Shown here: one piece after another, positions 52,910 through 62,236 of the stretch
Position numbering within the stretch: position 1 is the first letter of the stretch
Layout: each line of letters begins with the position of its first letter
Assembly (NCBI GenBank): GCA_016283755.1
Contig: JAEENO010000017.1
Coordinates: forward strand, 1-64,000
DNA: 64,000 nt
Direction: 5' to 3'
Source: Lachnospiraceae bacterium
GTDB lineage: Bacteria; Bacillota; Clostridia; Lachnospirales; Lachnospiraceae
Position numbers and translations under genes: made by a program
The notes under the pieces: generated by a model
What the model was told of the DNA's origin: nothing
Seen by the model: the letters and a program-made list of their open reading frames with translations, nothing else
The model's database searches: none

Positions 52910-52932
52910 CTTGTATTTATTAAGATAAAATC

Positions 52933-54345
52933 TTATACGGAATAAGAACCGGTCTTCTTATCTGCAATAGAAGTATCAATCTTACCCTGTTGAGCATCTC
53001 TGTAGTTGAAATAATCTACAGCTACCTTCGGGAATAATGCATAAGTAAGAACATCTTCTTCCTGCTTAATGTACGAAGCTGCTTCTTTTCTAAGAGAATC
53101 AAGCTCGTTCTCGATTAAATCGGCAGGTCTGCAGGTAATCTGCTTCTCATCGCCAAGTGCCTTCTTAACAAGTTCGGGATTAAAAGGCTTAACTGTCTGA
53201 CCATACTCACCCTTAAGGATAGCCTTAGTCTCCTTTGTAATAACCTTATATCTCTCACCGCTAAGTACGTTAAATACAGCCTGTGTACCTACAATCTGTG
53301 ATGAAGGTGTAACAAGCGGCGGCTCACCTAAGTCCTGACGAACTCTAGGAATTTCCTTAAGAACTTCTTCGTACTTATCTTCAGCATGCTGTTCCTTAAG
53401 CTGTGAAATCATGTTGGAAAGCATACCACCCGGTACCTGATATCTTAAAGTGTTGATATTAACACCGAGTACCTTGGTATTAAGCTGACCTGATGCAATG
53501 TACTTCTCACGTAACGGTCTAAAGTAATCAGCAATCTCAGCAAGAAGATTCTGATCAAGGCCTGTGTCATACGGAGTTCCGCGAAGGGTCTCAACCATAA
53601 CCTCTGTTGCAGGCTGGCTGGTACCTAAAGCAAGCGGGCTCATTGCACAGTCGATTACGTCAACACCCGCTTCGATTGCCTTAAGATAAGTCATTGAAGC
53701 AACACCGGATGTGTAATGTGTATGTAACTGAATCGGAATATTAACCGATTCCTTTAATGCTGTAATAAGCTCTTCTGCACGGTAAGGTGTAAGAAGACCT
53801 GCCATATCCTTAATACATAAGGAATCAGCGTGCATATCTTCAATTCTCTTAGCAACGTCTTTCCAATAATCAAGTGTATAAGCATCACCCAATGTATAAG
53901 AAAGAGCTATCTGTGCATGAGCTTTTTCCTTATTGGCAGCCTTAACTGCAGCCTCTAAGTTTCTGATATCGTTAAGACAGTCGAATATACGAATAATATC
54001 GATACCGTTGGCAACAGACTTCTGTACGAAGTACTCAACAACATCATCTGCATAATGACGATATCCCAAGATATTCTGTCCTCTGAAAAGCATCTGTAAC
54101 TTGGTATTCTTGAATCCGTCACGAAGTTTTCTAAGTCTATCCCACGGATCTTCATGTAAGAATCTAAGGCAGGCATCAAATGTAGCACCACCCCAGCACT
54201 CAACTGAGTGATATCCTACTTTATCCATTTTATCAATAATCGGCAGCATCTCTTCTGTTGTCATTCTTGTTGCAATCAAAGACTGATGTGCATCACGAAG
54301 AACGGTTTCGGTAATGCCGACTTTCTTTTTAATATTCTCAGACAT
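52933..54345 (-). CDS. oadA: Oxaloacetate decarboxylase alpha-type carboxyltransferase subunit
   Basis: A 470-residue biotin-dependent carboxyltransferase of the OadA/pyruvate-carboxylase 5S type, moving CO2 between oxaloacetate/pyruvate and biotin. TIM-barrel metal-site motifs TVLRDAHQSL, the Lys-containing SLCIKDMAG and the histidine pair IQLHTHYTSG are intact, followed by the conserved C-terminal PYC domain. It lacks a C-terminal biotin domain; biotin is carried by the separate protein at 55.5 kb. It is the last gene of the cluster and is followed by a terminator. Confidence 0.93.
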   Translation of the reverse strand: MSENIKKKVGITETVLRDAHQSLIATRMTTEEMLPIIDKMDKVGYHSVECWGGATFDACLRFLHEDPWDRLRKLRDGFKNTKLQMLFRGQNILGYRHYADDVVEYFVQKSVANGIDIIRIFDCLNDIRNLEAAVKAANKEKAHAQIALSYTLGDAYTLDYWKDVAKRIEDMHADSLCIKDMAGLLTPYRAEELITALKESVNIPIQLHTHYTSGVASMTYLKAIEAGVDVIDCAMSPLALGTSQPATEVMVETLRGTPYDTGLDQNLLAEIADYFRPLREKYIASGQLNTKVLGVNINTLRYQVPGGMLSNMISQLKEQHAEDKYEEVLKEIPRVRQDLGEPPLVTPSSQIVGTQAVFNVLSGERYKVITKETKAILKGEYGQTVKPFNPELVKKALGDEKQITCRPADLIENELDSLRKEAASYIKQEEDVLTYALFPKVAVDYFNYRDAQQGKIDTSIADKKTGSYSV

Positions 54346-54357
54346 TTATAATTCCTC

Positions 54358-55506
54358 CTAAACCCCAAAGATTGCCATGAATACACCGGCTGCAACTGCA
54401 GTACCGATAACTCCGGCTACGTTAGGTCCCATAGCATGCATAAGTAAAAAGTTTGTTGGATCTTCTTCTGCACCGACCTTCTGTGCAACACGGGCAGACA
54501 TAGGAACTGCGGATACACCTGCAGCACCGATTAACGGATTAATCTTACCGTGTGAAATCTTGCTCATAAGCTTACCGAATAATACTCCGGCAGCAGTACC
54601 GAATGCAAATGCAACAAGTCCAAGGAATACAATCTTAAGTGTATCAAACTTAAGAAAGTTCTCTGCTGATGTTGTACCACCTACGGATACACCGAGAATA
54701 ATAACTACGATGTACATCAAAGCATTCGAAGCTGTCTCTGTAAGCTGCTTAACTACACCGGACTCTCTGAAAAGGTTACCGAGCATAAGCATACCGATAA
54801 GAGGTGTTGTCTGCGGAATAAGCAAACATACGACTATCGTAACGATAATCGGGAAAAGTATTCTCTCAAGCTTGGAAACCTTTCTTAACTGTTCCATCTT
54901 GATAAGACGTTCCTTCTTGGTTGTAAGCGCCTTCATAATAGGCGGCTGAATAAGAGGAACAAGTGCCATATAAGAATATGCAGCAACTGCGATAGGTCCC
55001 ATTAAGTCACCTTGTCCAAGCTTACCTGCAAGGAAGATTGATGTAGGACCGTCTGCTCCACCGATAATGGATACTGCTGCAGCAGCCTTATTGTTAAATC
55101 CTAATGCGATTGCCATAAAGTAAGCACCGAATACACCAAACTGTGCTGCCGCTCCGAGTAAAAAGCTCTTCGGGTTGGCAATCAACGGGCCAAAGTCAGT
55201 TGAGGCTCCGACTCCTAAGAATATGATTGACGGCAGGATTGACCATTCGTCAAGTAAATAAAAATATCTGAACAAACCACCGACTCCGTTCGGAGCATCT
55301 TCAATAGTCTGCATGATATCCGGAAACAGGTTAACAAGTAACATACCGAATGCGATAGGAACCAAAAGCAAAGGTTCAAATTCCTTCTGAATTGCAAGGT
55401 AAAGAAGAAGGCATGCTACAAGAATCATTATTCCGTTCTTCCACGTAAGGCTGAAGAAACCTGTCTGGTGAAAGAGGTTGATTAATGTATTACCAATATA
55501 CTGCAT
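54358..55506 (-). CDS. oadB: Na+-translocating decarboxylase beta subunit
   Basis: The membrane subunit that decarboxylates carboxybiotin and pumps Na+ outward. The 382-residue protein has about ten membrane helices and the conserved GGADGPTSIFLAGKL region containing the essential aspartate, plus the late NPLIGAAGVSAVPMSARV block. It shares this cluster with the carboxyltransferases and the biotin carrier. It gives the cluster its energy-conserving function. Confidence 0.95.
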   Translation of the reverse strand: MQYIGNTLINLFHQTGFFSLTWKNGIMILVACLLLYLAIQKEFEPLLLVPIAFGMLLVNLFPDIMQTIEDAPNGVGGLFRYFYLLDEWSILPSIIFLGVGASTDFGPLIANPKSFLLGAAAQFGVFGAYFMAIALGFNNKAAAAVSIIGGADGPTSIFLAGKLGQGDLMGPIAVAAYSYMALVPLIQPPIMKALTTKKERLIKMEQLRKVSKLERILFPIIVTIVVCLLIPQTTPLIGMLMLGNLFRESGVVKQLTETASNALMYIVVIILGVSVGGTTSAENFLKFDTLKIVFLGLVAFAFGTAAGVLFGKLMSKISHGKINPLIGAAGVSAVPMSARVAQKVGAEEDPTNFLLMHAMGPNVAGVIGTAVAAGVFMAIFGV

Positions 55507-55515
55507 GATATCCTC

Positions 55516-55881
55516 CTAATTTAAAGTTACCAATACCTGTCCTGCTTCAACCATTGAGCCTTCTTTTGCTTCAACAGATGCTACAACACCGTCTTCGCTG
55601 GAAACAATAGGTGTCTCCATCTTCATAACTTCAAGAACGGCTACGGACTGTCCTTTCTTAACTGTATCTCCAACCTTAACTTCTACCTTAAGGAGCTTTC
55701 CTGCTGCGCCGGCTGTAACGGTTTTGCCGCCCTTAGGGCCTGCAGGTGCTGCCGGAGTCGCCGGCATAACGCTCTTTACAGGAGCTGCCGGCATTTCCAT
55801 TCTAGGTGCGCCTGCTCCGTTTTCTTCAACTGTTACATCATATGCAACGCCATTAACCGTAATTGTATAATTCTTTAACAT
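55516..55881 (-). CDS. Biotin carboxyl carrier protein
   Basis: A 121-residue biotinyl carrier. The N-terminal about 25 residues form a short beta unit, then an Ala/Pro-rich flexible linker (about 26-52), then the biotinyl domain with the biotin-accepting lysine K87 in EVMKMET. It carries CO2 from the carboxyltransferases to the OadB pump. It lies ten bases upstream of oadB. Confidence 0.93.
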   Translation of the reverse strand: MLKNYTITVNGVAYDVTVEENGAGAPRMEMPAAPVKSVMPATPAAPAGPKGGKTVTAGAAGKLLKVEVKVGDTVKKGQSVAVLEVMKMETPIVSSEDGVVASVEAKEGSMVEAGQVLVTLN

Positions 55882-55899
55882 CTTAATATCTCCTTCTTA

Positions 55900-56199
55900 T
55901 TATCTTCTCTTAATACTTCTGACAACAAAATCGCTATCCGATGCATTGTTGCCGTATGCCATTATTGCTGCCGTAATTACGGCTACAAGCTGCGTATCAT
56001 TTGATACGTCATATGAACTTACACTTGCTTCCGGTACGGATGCGGTATTTTCGGTAACGTTCGCCTTCTTTTTAGCATTTAACTTATTCTGTAAATAAGG
56101 AACAATGTTAAGACTTGCGATAAGTAAACTTATAAGAATAAGAACCATAAATACCGATGCCATACCGATTACCATATTAAGTAATGCATCAACTATCAT
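55900..56199 (-). CDS. OadG-family small membrane subunit
   Basis: A 99-residue protein with one N-terminal membrane helix (MVIGMASVFMVLILISLLIASL), a charged linker, and the conserved C-terminal VAVITAAIMAYG and FVVRSIKRR segments of OadG/gamma subunits. It anchors the carboxyltransferase to the membrane pump. It lies between mmdA and the biotin carrier gene. Confidence 0.88.
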   Translation of the reverse strand: MIVDALLNMVIGMASVFMVLILISLLIASLNIVPYLQNKLNAKKKANVTENTASVPEASVSSYDVSNDTQLVAVITAAIMAYGNNASDSDFVVRSIKRR

Positions 56200-56209
56200 A
56201 TATATTCTC

Positions 56210-57601
56210 CTATCTTAAGCCATGCTTCTTATCACATACCGCATTGTACTTTGTATATAAAAGATCATATGCTGAAAGAAGATATTTTCTTGTATCCTTC
56301 TCTGCAATGATTCTGTCTACCGCTCCACGCTTTGCAAAAGCGATTGCAGACTGATGAGTTGTATTAAAATCAGCTGTCTTAGCCTGTGCTTCAGGATCGT
56401 CACCAAAGAGAATCTTGCCGGCAAATTCAGCAGGCATCATTCCGATTGATGCTCTCTCGTAAGCATATACGAAATCAGCACCGATTGCCTTGGAATTCAT
56501 CATAACATAAGGTGTTCCGTAAGCACGTCTTGGAATTAATGTAATCTTCGGTACATCTGCTTCGCATAATGTCTTAACGAAAGCGGCCATCTCCTTGGCA
56601 ATGTGCTTTTCAGCACACATAGTTGCTTCAAATCCTACAGCATCTTCGATGAAAAGCATCGGAATCTCATATGCGTCGCAATAAAGTGCAAATGAATTAG
56701 CTTTTCTTAATGCATCAACAGTGATTCTTCCGTCCTTATCATTATTGGCTATAACACCGACAGTAATTCCGTTCATAGGAATGAATCCTGTAATCATATC
56801 AGGAGCATATAACTTCTTTGTCTCAACAAAGATATTGTTATCAGCTATCTCTGCTATTAAGTTATATGGCTCGAATGTATCAAATGTTGTTGTAATCTCG
56901 CGATTAAGATCGTCGTTACACTCATATGTTGTAACGCCTTCCGTATTGTTAAGCGGAACGAGATTTAAAATATTAATGATTGAATTTCTTATCTCTTCCA
57001 ATGTGAGGCAGTCATCAACTACACCCGTGTACTTACCCTGGAAATCTCCCGCAGAAGAATCACACTTCTCGGTGTAATTATTGTCAATGGTATTAGGCGC
57101 ATTAACAAAAAGATGTCCTTCGTCCTTAACTACATAATTAAAGTCTGACATTGACGGGATAAGTGAAAGTCCTCCGCCGCAGTTACCTGTAACAACGGTA
57201 AAAAGCGGTACAAGTCCGCTTGCGTTATTAACTGCATTAATTACATTACCGAATGCGGTAAGACAATCCGCAGACTCCTGAATACGCATTCCCGTGCTGT
57301 TTAATAAAGCTACAACAGGTGCACCGACTTTGATAGCCATGTTATAAAGCTCTTCAATCTTCTTGCAGTGCATCTCTCCCATAGAACCCTGTAAAACTTC
57401 GGCATCCTGGCTAAATACAAATACTGCTCTGCCGTTCATAAGACCGTAACCAGTTATTACACCATCAGACTCTTCGGAGAGCTCATTAATGGTAAAATCT
57501 GTAGTACGGGCACATACAGAACCTGACAGTTCAACAAAACTGTTCTGATCAAGCAAAAGCTTAATTGCATCATAAGCCTTACTGTTATGACCTTGATTCA
57601 T
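56210..57601 (-). CDS. mmdA: MmdA-like acyl-CoA carboxyltransferase subunit
   Basis: A 463-residue crotonase-fold carboxyltransferase of the MmdA/12S type, which moves CO2 between an acyl-CoA (such as methylmalonyl-CoA) and biotin. It contains N-terminal (GVITGYGLMNGRAVFVFSQD, VTGNCGGGLSLIPSMSD) and C-terminal (GFIPMNGITVGVIANN, IPMLFIEDAVGF) carboxyltransferase domains, but is shorter and more divergent than classical MmdA (about 510 residues). The track start lies 39 codons upstream; GGAGG lies eight bases before ATG at 57601. First gene of the cluster; the acyl-CoA substrate is not certain. Confidence 0.85.
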   Translation of the reverse strand: MNQGHNSKAYDAIKLLLDQNSFVELSGSVCARTTDFTINELSEESDGVITGYGLMNGRAVFVFSQDAEVLQGSMGEMHCKKIEELYNMAIKVGAPVVALLNSTGMRIQESADCLTAFGNVINAVNNASGLVPLFTVVTGNCGGGLSLIPSMSDFNYVVKDEGHLFVNAPNTIDNNYTEKCDSSAGDFQGKYTGVVDDCLTLEEIRNSIINILNLVPLNNTEGVTTYECNDDLNREITTTFDTFEPYNLIAEIADNNIFVETKKLYAPDMITGFIPMNGITVGVIANNDKDGRITVDALRKANSFALYCDAYEIPMLFIEDAVGFEATMCAEKHIAKEMAAFVKTLCEADVPKITLIPRRAYGTPYVMMNSKAIGADFVYAYERASIGMMPAEFAGKILFGDDPEAQAKTADFNTTHQSAIAFAKRGAVDRIIAEKDTRKYLLSAYDLLYTKYNAVCDKKHGLR

Positions 57602-57657
57602 TTTACATACCTCCGTATAAATATATATATTGAAGTTCCAAATTTCCCTCAATTTTA

Positions 57658-57685
57658 ATAATATCATTCTTTGCCCAAAAAACAA
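57658..57685 (-). promoter_or_regulatory. Probable promoter of the decarboxylase cluster
   Basis: On the minus strand TTGTTT (57680-57685) and TATTAT (57658-57663) are separated by 16 bases, about 57 bases before the mmdA start. Confidence 0.45.
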
Positions 57686-57712
57686 TAGATTCCGAGAATA
57701 AAGACGAAAAAA

Positions 57713-57756
57713 AACCACATCTTTACATAAAAATTAATTTATGCCCTGATGTGGTT
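57713..57756 (-). terminator. scpB terminator
   Basis: AACCACATC pairs with GATGTGGTT, with an inner CATAAA/TTTATG stem, and eight T residues follow on the minus strand. It ends the phosphoesterase-scpA-scpB transcript. Confidence 0.9.
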
Positions 57757-57766
57757 ATTATAATTA

Positions 57767-58345
57767 CTATACTTCTACTGTCTTAATATCGTTCATCTCG
57801 CGCTCTGCCTGCTCTTTGAATTCAGCCAGCTGATCCGGCTTAATCGTCGGAAGTTCATCAATGGAACGAACTCCGAACGTTCTTAAGAACTCTTCAGTCG
57901 TACCGAAAAGTAACGGTCTTCCCGGTGCATCCAGTCTTCCGAGTTCCTGTACAAGTTTATATTCAATGAGCTTATTGATTGCATGATCGCATGCAACTCC
58001 ACGGATTTTCTCGACTTCTATTCTTGTAATAGGCTGCTTATAGGCAATTATGGACAAAGTCTCAAGAAGAACGTCGGTAAGTACGTATTTACGTGGAACC
58101 TCGTTAATCTTAACAAGATAATCGTAATAATCTTCCTTGGTGCATAACTGATATGCATTCTCATAAGAGACTATTCGAAGGCCTCTATCCTCATCCTTTT
58201 CAAGTTCTTCGGCATATTCCTCGATAAGTGCTTTAACTTTATCCTTATCCATATCAAGCGCCGTAGCAATCTTACCGAGCGGAACTGTATCACCGAACGA
58301 AAATAGTATTGCTTCAATGGCCGCTTTTAATTTATTCGTATCCAT
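57767..58345 (-). CDS. scpB: Segregation and condensation protein B
   Basis: ScpB is the winged-helix kite subunit of the Smc-ScpA-ScpB condensin that organises the chromosome. The 192-residue protein has the family opening KAAIEAILFSFGD, the helical repeat ending ALIEEYAEEL, and the conserved TLSIIAYKQPITRIEVEKIRGV segment. It lies 11 bases after scpA. Confidence 0.95.
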   Translation of the reverse strand: MDTNKLKAAIEAILFSFGDTVPLGKIATALDMDKDKVKALIEEYAEELEKDEDRGLRIVSYENAYQLCTKEDYYDYLVKINEVPRKYVLTDVLLETLSIIAYKQPITRIEVEKIRGVACDHAINKLIEYKLVQELGRLDAPGRPLLFGTTEEFLRTFGVRSIDELPTIKPDQLAEFKEQAEREMNDIKTVEV

Positions 58346-58356
58346 TTATTAATCTC

Positions 58357-59112
58357 CTACTTTGCAAGATTAGATTCGATATATATATCATCAAAGATCT
58401 CTTTTTGAGATATCTTAATGGTTCCCATTTTCATATTCTCAAGAATACATAAGAAAAATGCGATTAATCTCTCTCTCGAGCAACCTGCTTCCTGCATGAT
58501 TTCTCTAAAGGTAAAATTCTTATGCTCTCTTATATAAAGATCAAAGAATTCCATGGTCTCTTCCATCGAAACTTCTTCTTTTTCAATCTTACCGAAAGAC
58601 GCACGTACAGGATCGATTCTGTCTACCTGACGTTCGATAAGTGACTTAAATATGGTATTTAACTTAAGAAGAGTCATATCGCCGACAAGTTCTTCAAGGT
58701 TAACAGGCGTAACATGCTCTTTAACTTCTTTCGGCAAAGTCTCTTTCTTGTAATAGGTCTTGCAGGCATCCATCTCTCTGTCGCGAAGTTCAAGTGAGAT
58801 GTACTTATACATCTTGTACTCGATCAACTGCTGAACAAGTTCTGCTCTAGGATCTATCTCTTCGCCTTCTTCATTGACTTCCTTAGGAAGAAGCATCTTG
58901 GCTTTAATATCCAGAAGAGTTGCCGCCATTACAAGGAATTCGCTCATGACATTTAAGTCACGGCGTTTCATTTCCTCCAAATATTCCATATACTGCTCGG
59001 TAATAAGCGCAATCGGAATATCATATATATTAACTTTATTCTTATCAATCAAGTGAAGAAGAAGGTCCAACGGTCCTTCAAACTTCTCTAATTTGAAACT
59101 GATTTCACTCAT
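58357..59112 (-). CDS. scpA: Segregation and condensation protein A
   Basis: ScpA is the kleisin that bridges the Smc heads and binds ScpB. The 251-residue protein has the kleisin N-terminus FKLEKFEGPLDLLLHLIDKNKVNIYDIPIA split over two helices, the LLPKE region and the C-terminal winged helix (FREIMQEAGCSRERLIAFFLCILENM). It overlaps the phosphoesterase gene by eight bases. Confidence 0.95.
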   Translation of the reverse strand: MSEISFKLEKFEGPLDLLLHLIDKNKVNIYDIPIALITEQYMEYLEEMKRRDLNVMSEFLVMAATLLDIKAKMLLPKEVNEEGEEIDPRAELVQQLIEYKMYKYISLELRDREMDACKTYYKKETLPKEVKEHVTPVNLEELVGDMTLLKLNTIFKSLIERQVDRIDPVRASFGKIEKEEVSMEETMEFFDLYIREHKNFTFREIMQEAGCSRERLIAFFLCILENMKMGTIKISQKEIFDDIYIESNLAK

Positions 59113-59968
59113 TACTCTCGCCTTTTTTAAGCTTAATCTCTATTAATTCAGCCATATTATGGATTCTAATATGAAATCCGTGCGTACCTAAGCCCTTGCT
59201 GACAATCAGCTTTATTTTTCTGCCGTTACTCATTATATCATAAATTCCGCCCGAATACTTTGGAAAAAATGTAAGTTCCGGACTTAAAAAAGCACCTATA
59301 AACGGGATTCTTATTAAACCACCGTGTGTATGTCCGCAAAGTATAAGATCAGGATTTAATTCTGCATAATTTCCTGCATAACATGGATTATGAGCAAGTA
59401 TTATGTTAAAACCGGACACAGAAAGGTCACCGATTACGGAACTCATTACTTCATTTGCGTCATAAGGCTTGATTTCACGCTTTTTATAGTACGATAACGG
59501 CAGATCTATCGGCATAAATGCAAGCTCACCGTAATATTCAACTTCCTTATAGAGAAGCCATACATTATTCTCGCGCAAACTGCTTATAAATGCATTAAAT
59601 TCACTCTTAAGCTCGGCATTATTATCATACGAAAGATTCTGTATAAATGCCTCGTGATTGCCGAAAGCATAGAATGTCGGTGCAATCAGTGGCAGCGAAC
59701 ATATAAAAGGCTTAACTTTTCTTATGGATTCAGCTTCGTCTTTATTGACGGAGTCACCACCTATTAAAATAACATCCGGGTTAAGCGCTTTTATCTTATT
59801 ATACAATCTCTTACCGTATGTAAAGCCGTGAAGGTCAGATATAAATGCTATTTTCAAGTCTTTACTTATCTTATCCGTCGTAATCTCACATCTTGTTACT
59901 TTAAAGAAAAAAAAGAAGATATAATGAATAGCGATAAGTGCGGGAATTATCAATAAAATATATGGCAT
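59105..59968 (-). CDS. Membrane-anchored metallophosphoesterase (YkuE-like)
   Basis: A 287-residue calcineurin-like phosphoesterase with a short N-terminal membrane segment (YILLIIPALIAIHYIFFFFF) and all metal motifs: SDLHG, GGDSVNKDE, FGNHE, ILAHNP and CGHTHGG. Relatives such as Bacillus YkuE act on cell-surface or lipid-linked substrates. The exact substrate is unknown. It is the first gene of the scpA-scpB transcript and follows the pnp terminator. Confidence 0.87.
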   Translation of the reverse strand: MPYILLIIPALIAIHYIFFFFFKVTRCEITTDKISKDLKIAFISDLHGFTYGKRLYNKIKALNPDVILIGGDSVNKDEAESIRKVKPFICSLPLIAPTFYAFGNHEAFIQNLSYDNNAELKSEFNAFISSLRENNVWLLYKEVEYYGELAFMPIDLPLSYYKKREIKPYDANEVMSSVIGDLSVSGFNIILAHNPCYAGNYAELNPDLILCGHTHGGLIRIPFIGAFLSPELTFFPKYSGGIYDIMSNGRKIKLIVSKGLGTHGFHIRIHNMAELIEIKLKKGESNE

Positions 59969-59984
59969 AAACTTTTCCTTAAAA

Positions 59985-60010
59985 AAAGCCGGAGCTTATA
60001 CTCCGGCTTT
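59985..60010 (-). terminator. pnp terminator
   Basis: AAAGCCGGAG pairs perfectly with CTCCGGCTTT across six bases, and seven T residues follow on the minus strand. Confidence 0.9.
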
Positions 60011-60020
60011 ATTAAATATT

Positions 60021-62123
60021 CTAGATGACCTCAGCGTTAGGATCTACGTCTTTAATGGAGAAGCTTAATCTTCCCATCTTATCCTTACCAAGACATACAA
60101 CAGTTACCTTGTCACCAAGTGTAAGAACATCTTCTACATGATTGATTCTTTCCTTGCAAATCTTGGAAATGTGAACCATTCCCTCTTTGCCCGGAGCAAA
60201 TTCAATAAATGCGCCGAATTCCTTAATACTTACAACCTTACCGGTAAATACCTGGCCTTCTTCGAAATCTGTTACGATAACCTTGATCATATGCATAGCT
60301 TCCTGCATCTTCTCAAGATCTGTACCGCAGATTGAAATGAATCCGTCATCTGTAATATCAATCTTAACACCTGTAAGCTCGATAATCGTATTGATTGTCT
60401 TGCCTCTCTGTCCGACAACATCACCGATCTTGGAAGGATCGATCTGCATCTGACGAATCTTCGGTGCATACTTGGATACTTCAGCACGAGGAGCTGCAAT
60501 TGCAGGTGTAAGTACTTCGTTGATGATGTACTCTCTTGCCTTCTTTGTCTTGGCAATTGCTTCTTCTACGATTGGTCTTGTAAGACCGTGAATCTTGATA
60601 TCCATCTGAATAGCTGTGATACCGTCGTGAGTACCGGCTACCTTGAAGTCCATATCTCCGAAGAAGTCCTCAAGTCCCTGAATATCTGTAAGAACGATGT
60701 AATCATCGTCTGTCTCACCTGTTACAAGTCCGCAGGAAATACCTGCAACCTGCTTCTTAATCGGAACACCTGCAGCCATAAGTGACATTGTAGATGCGCA
60801 GATTGAAGCCTGTGAAGTGGAACCGTTACTTTCAAAAGTCTCGGATACTGTTCTTATTGCATACGGGAACTCTTCTTCGCTAGGAAGAACAGGAACCAAT
60901 GCCTTCTCAGCCAATGCTCCATGTCCGATCTCTCTTCTTCCCGGTCCTCTTGAAGGCTTTGTCTCACCTACCGAGTATGAAGGGAAGTTATAATGATGCA
61001 TATATCTCTTGGTTGTTACAAAATCATCGATACCGTCAAGCTTCTGAGCCTCGGATAAAGGTCCTAACGTTGTAACTGTGCAGATCTGAGTCTGACCACG
61101 CTTGAACATAGCAGAACCATGAACACGAGGAATAAGATCAACTTCTGCAGAAAGAGGACGAATCTGATCGATTGCACGGCCGTCAGGACGCTTGTGATCC
61201 TTTAAAATCATCTTTCTTACAGTCTTCTTCTGATACTGATATAAAGCTTCAGGTAAAATTGCAAGCCACTCTTCGTTATCAGCAAAAGCTTCAGTCATCT
61301 TATCCATAATAGCGGAAATGTTGGCTTCTCTCTTCTGCTTCTCATCTGTGAATACTGCAACTTCCATTTCTTCAGGAGATGCAATCTTCTTCATGGCTTC
61401 AAACATCTCGTTAGGAATAGCGCAGCTTACATATTCATGCTTAGCTTTGCCTACTTCCTTAACCATATTATCGATAAAAGCAATAATGCCCTGGTTAATG
61501 TCATGGCACTTATAGATTGCTTCAATCATCTTATCTTCAGGTACTTCGTTAGCACCTGCTTCAATCATGATAACCTTTTCTCTTGTGGATGCAACAGTAA
61601 GCTGAAGGTCTCCGTTGTCCCATACTTCCTGGCCCGGGTTAACGATAAACTCGCCGTTAACCATACCAAGCTGAGTCATAGCACAAGGTCCGTCAAAAGG
61701 AATATCCGAAATGCATGTAGCGATTGAGCTTCCGAGCATAGCAACAAGTTCAGGTCTGCACTCAGGGTCAACGCTCATTACCATATTATTAAGGGATACA
61801 TCATTTCTGTAATCCTTAGGGAATAACGGTCTCATAGGACGGTCGATAACACGTGCGGTAAGAATAGAATTTTCTGAAGCCTTACCTTCACGCTTGTTAA
61901 ATCCGCCCGGAATCTTACCAACAGAATACATCTTCTCTTCAAATTCAACTGAAAGCGGGAAGAAGTCTACACCTTCTCTTGGCTTCTCTGATGCGGTTGC
62001 TGTAGATAAAATACAGGTGTCACCGTAATAAATAAGTGCAGCGCCGTTAGCCTGAGCTGCTACTCTGCCGACATCAACTCTTAAAGTTCTGCCGGCAATG
62101 TCCATAGTAAAACTCTTAAACAT
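60021..62123 (-). CDS. pnp: Polyribonucleotide nucleotidyltransferase (PNPase)
   Basis: PNPase degrades RNA phosphorolytically from the 3' end and can also add tails. The 700-residue protein has two RNase PH domains (about 1-145 and 305-540, with FFPLSVEFEEKMYSVGKIPGGFNKREG and FLPRVHGS-like RVHGSAMFKRGQTQ), a linking helical domain, a KH domain (DPSKIGDVVGQRGKTINTI) and a C-terminal S1 domain (GKVVSIKEFGAFIEF). AAGGAGG lies six bases before ATG. It follows rpsO, the widely conserved order. Confidence 0.97.
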   Translation of the reverse strand: MFKSFTMDIAGRTLRVDVGRVAAQANGAALIYYGDTCILSTATASEKPREGVDFFPLSVEFEEKMYSVGKIPGGFNKREGKASENSILTARVIDRPMRPLFPKDYRNDVSLNNMVMSVDPECRPELVAMLGSSIATCISDIPFDGPCAMTQLGMVNGEFIVNPGQEVWDNGDLQLTVASTREKVIMIEAGANEVPEDKMIEAIYKCHDINQGIIAFIDNMVKEVGKAKHEYVSCAIPNEMFEAMKKIASPEEMEVAVFTDEKQKREANISAIMDKMTEAFADNEEWLAILPEALYQYQKKTVRKMILKDHKRPDGRAIDQIRPLSAEVDLIPRVHGSAMFKRGQTQICTVTTLGPLSEAQKLDGIDDFVTTKRYMHHYNFPSYSVGETKPSRGPGRREIGHGALAEKALVPVLPSEEEFPYAIRTVSETFESNGSTSQASICASTMSLMAAGVPIKKQVAGISCGLVTGETDDDYIVLTDIQGLEDFFGDMDFKVAGTHDGITAIQMDIKIHGLTRPIVEEAIAKTKKAREYIINEVLTPAIAAPRAEVSKYAPKIRQMQIDPSKIGDVVGQRGKTINTIIELTGVKIDITDDGFISICGTDLEKMQEAMHMIKVIVTDFEEGQVFTGKVVSIKEFGAFIEFAPGKEGMVHISKICKERINHVEDVLTLGDKVTVVCLGKDKMGRLSFSIKDVDPNAEVI

Positions 62124-62153
62124 CTTAATCCTCCTTTATACTTATTCGAGGAT

Positions 62154-62218
62154 CCGAAACTACTGAAAAATCAAATGTCATATTTAACTTTTCAGTGGCT
62201 TCGGGTATAATCCCCGAA
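62154..62218 (-). promoter_or_regulatory. Structured pnp leader with two exclusive hairpins
   Basis: On the minus strand TTCGGG and CCCGAA (62200-62218) form a hairpin. A longer structure pairs ACTGAAAA with TTTTCAGT and extends through a 3x3 internal loop to CCGAA/TTCGG (62154-62204). Both use the same CCGAA, so they are mutually exclusive. PNPase autoregulates its leader in E. coli; a similar role here is inferred, and no conserved family is recognised. Confidence 0.5.
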
Positions 62219-62236
62219 TAGACTTTATTTTTAAAC

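Noticed and set aside
54377-54949. 190-residue plus-strand ORF
   Set aside because: Antisense shadow of oadB; the Pro/Thr/Ser-rich composition is typical of a complement of membrane-protein codons.
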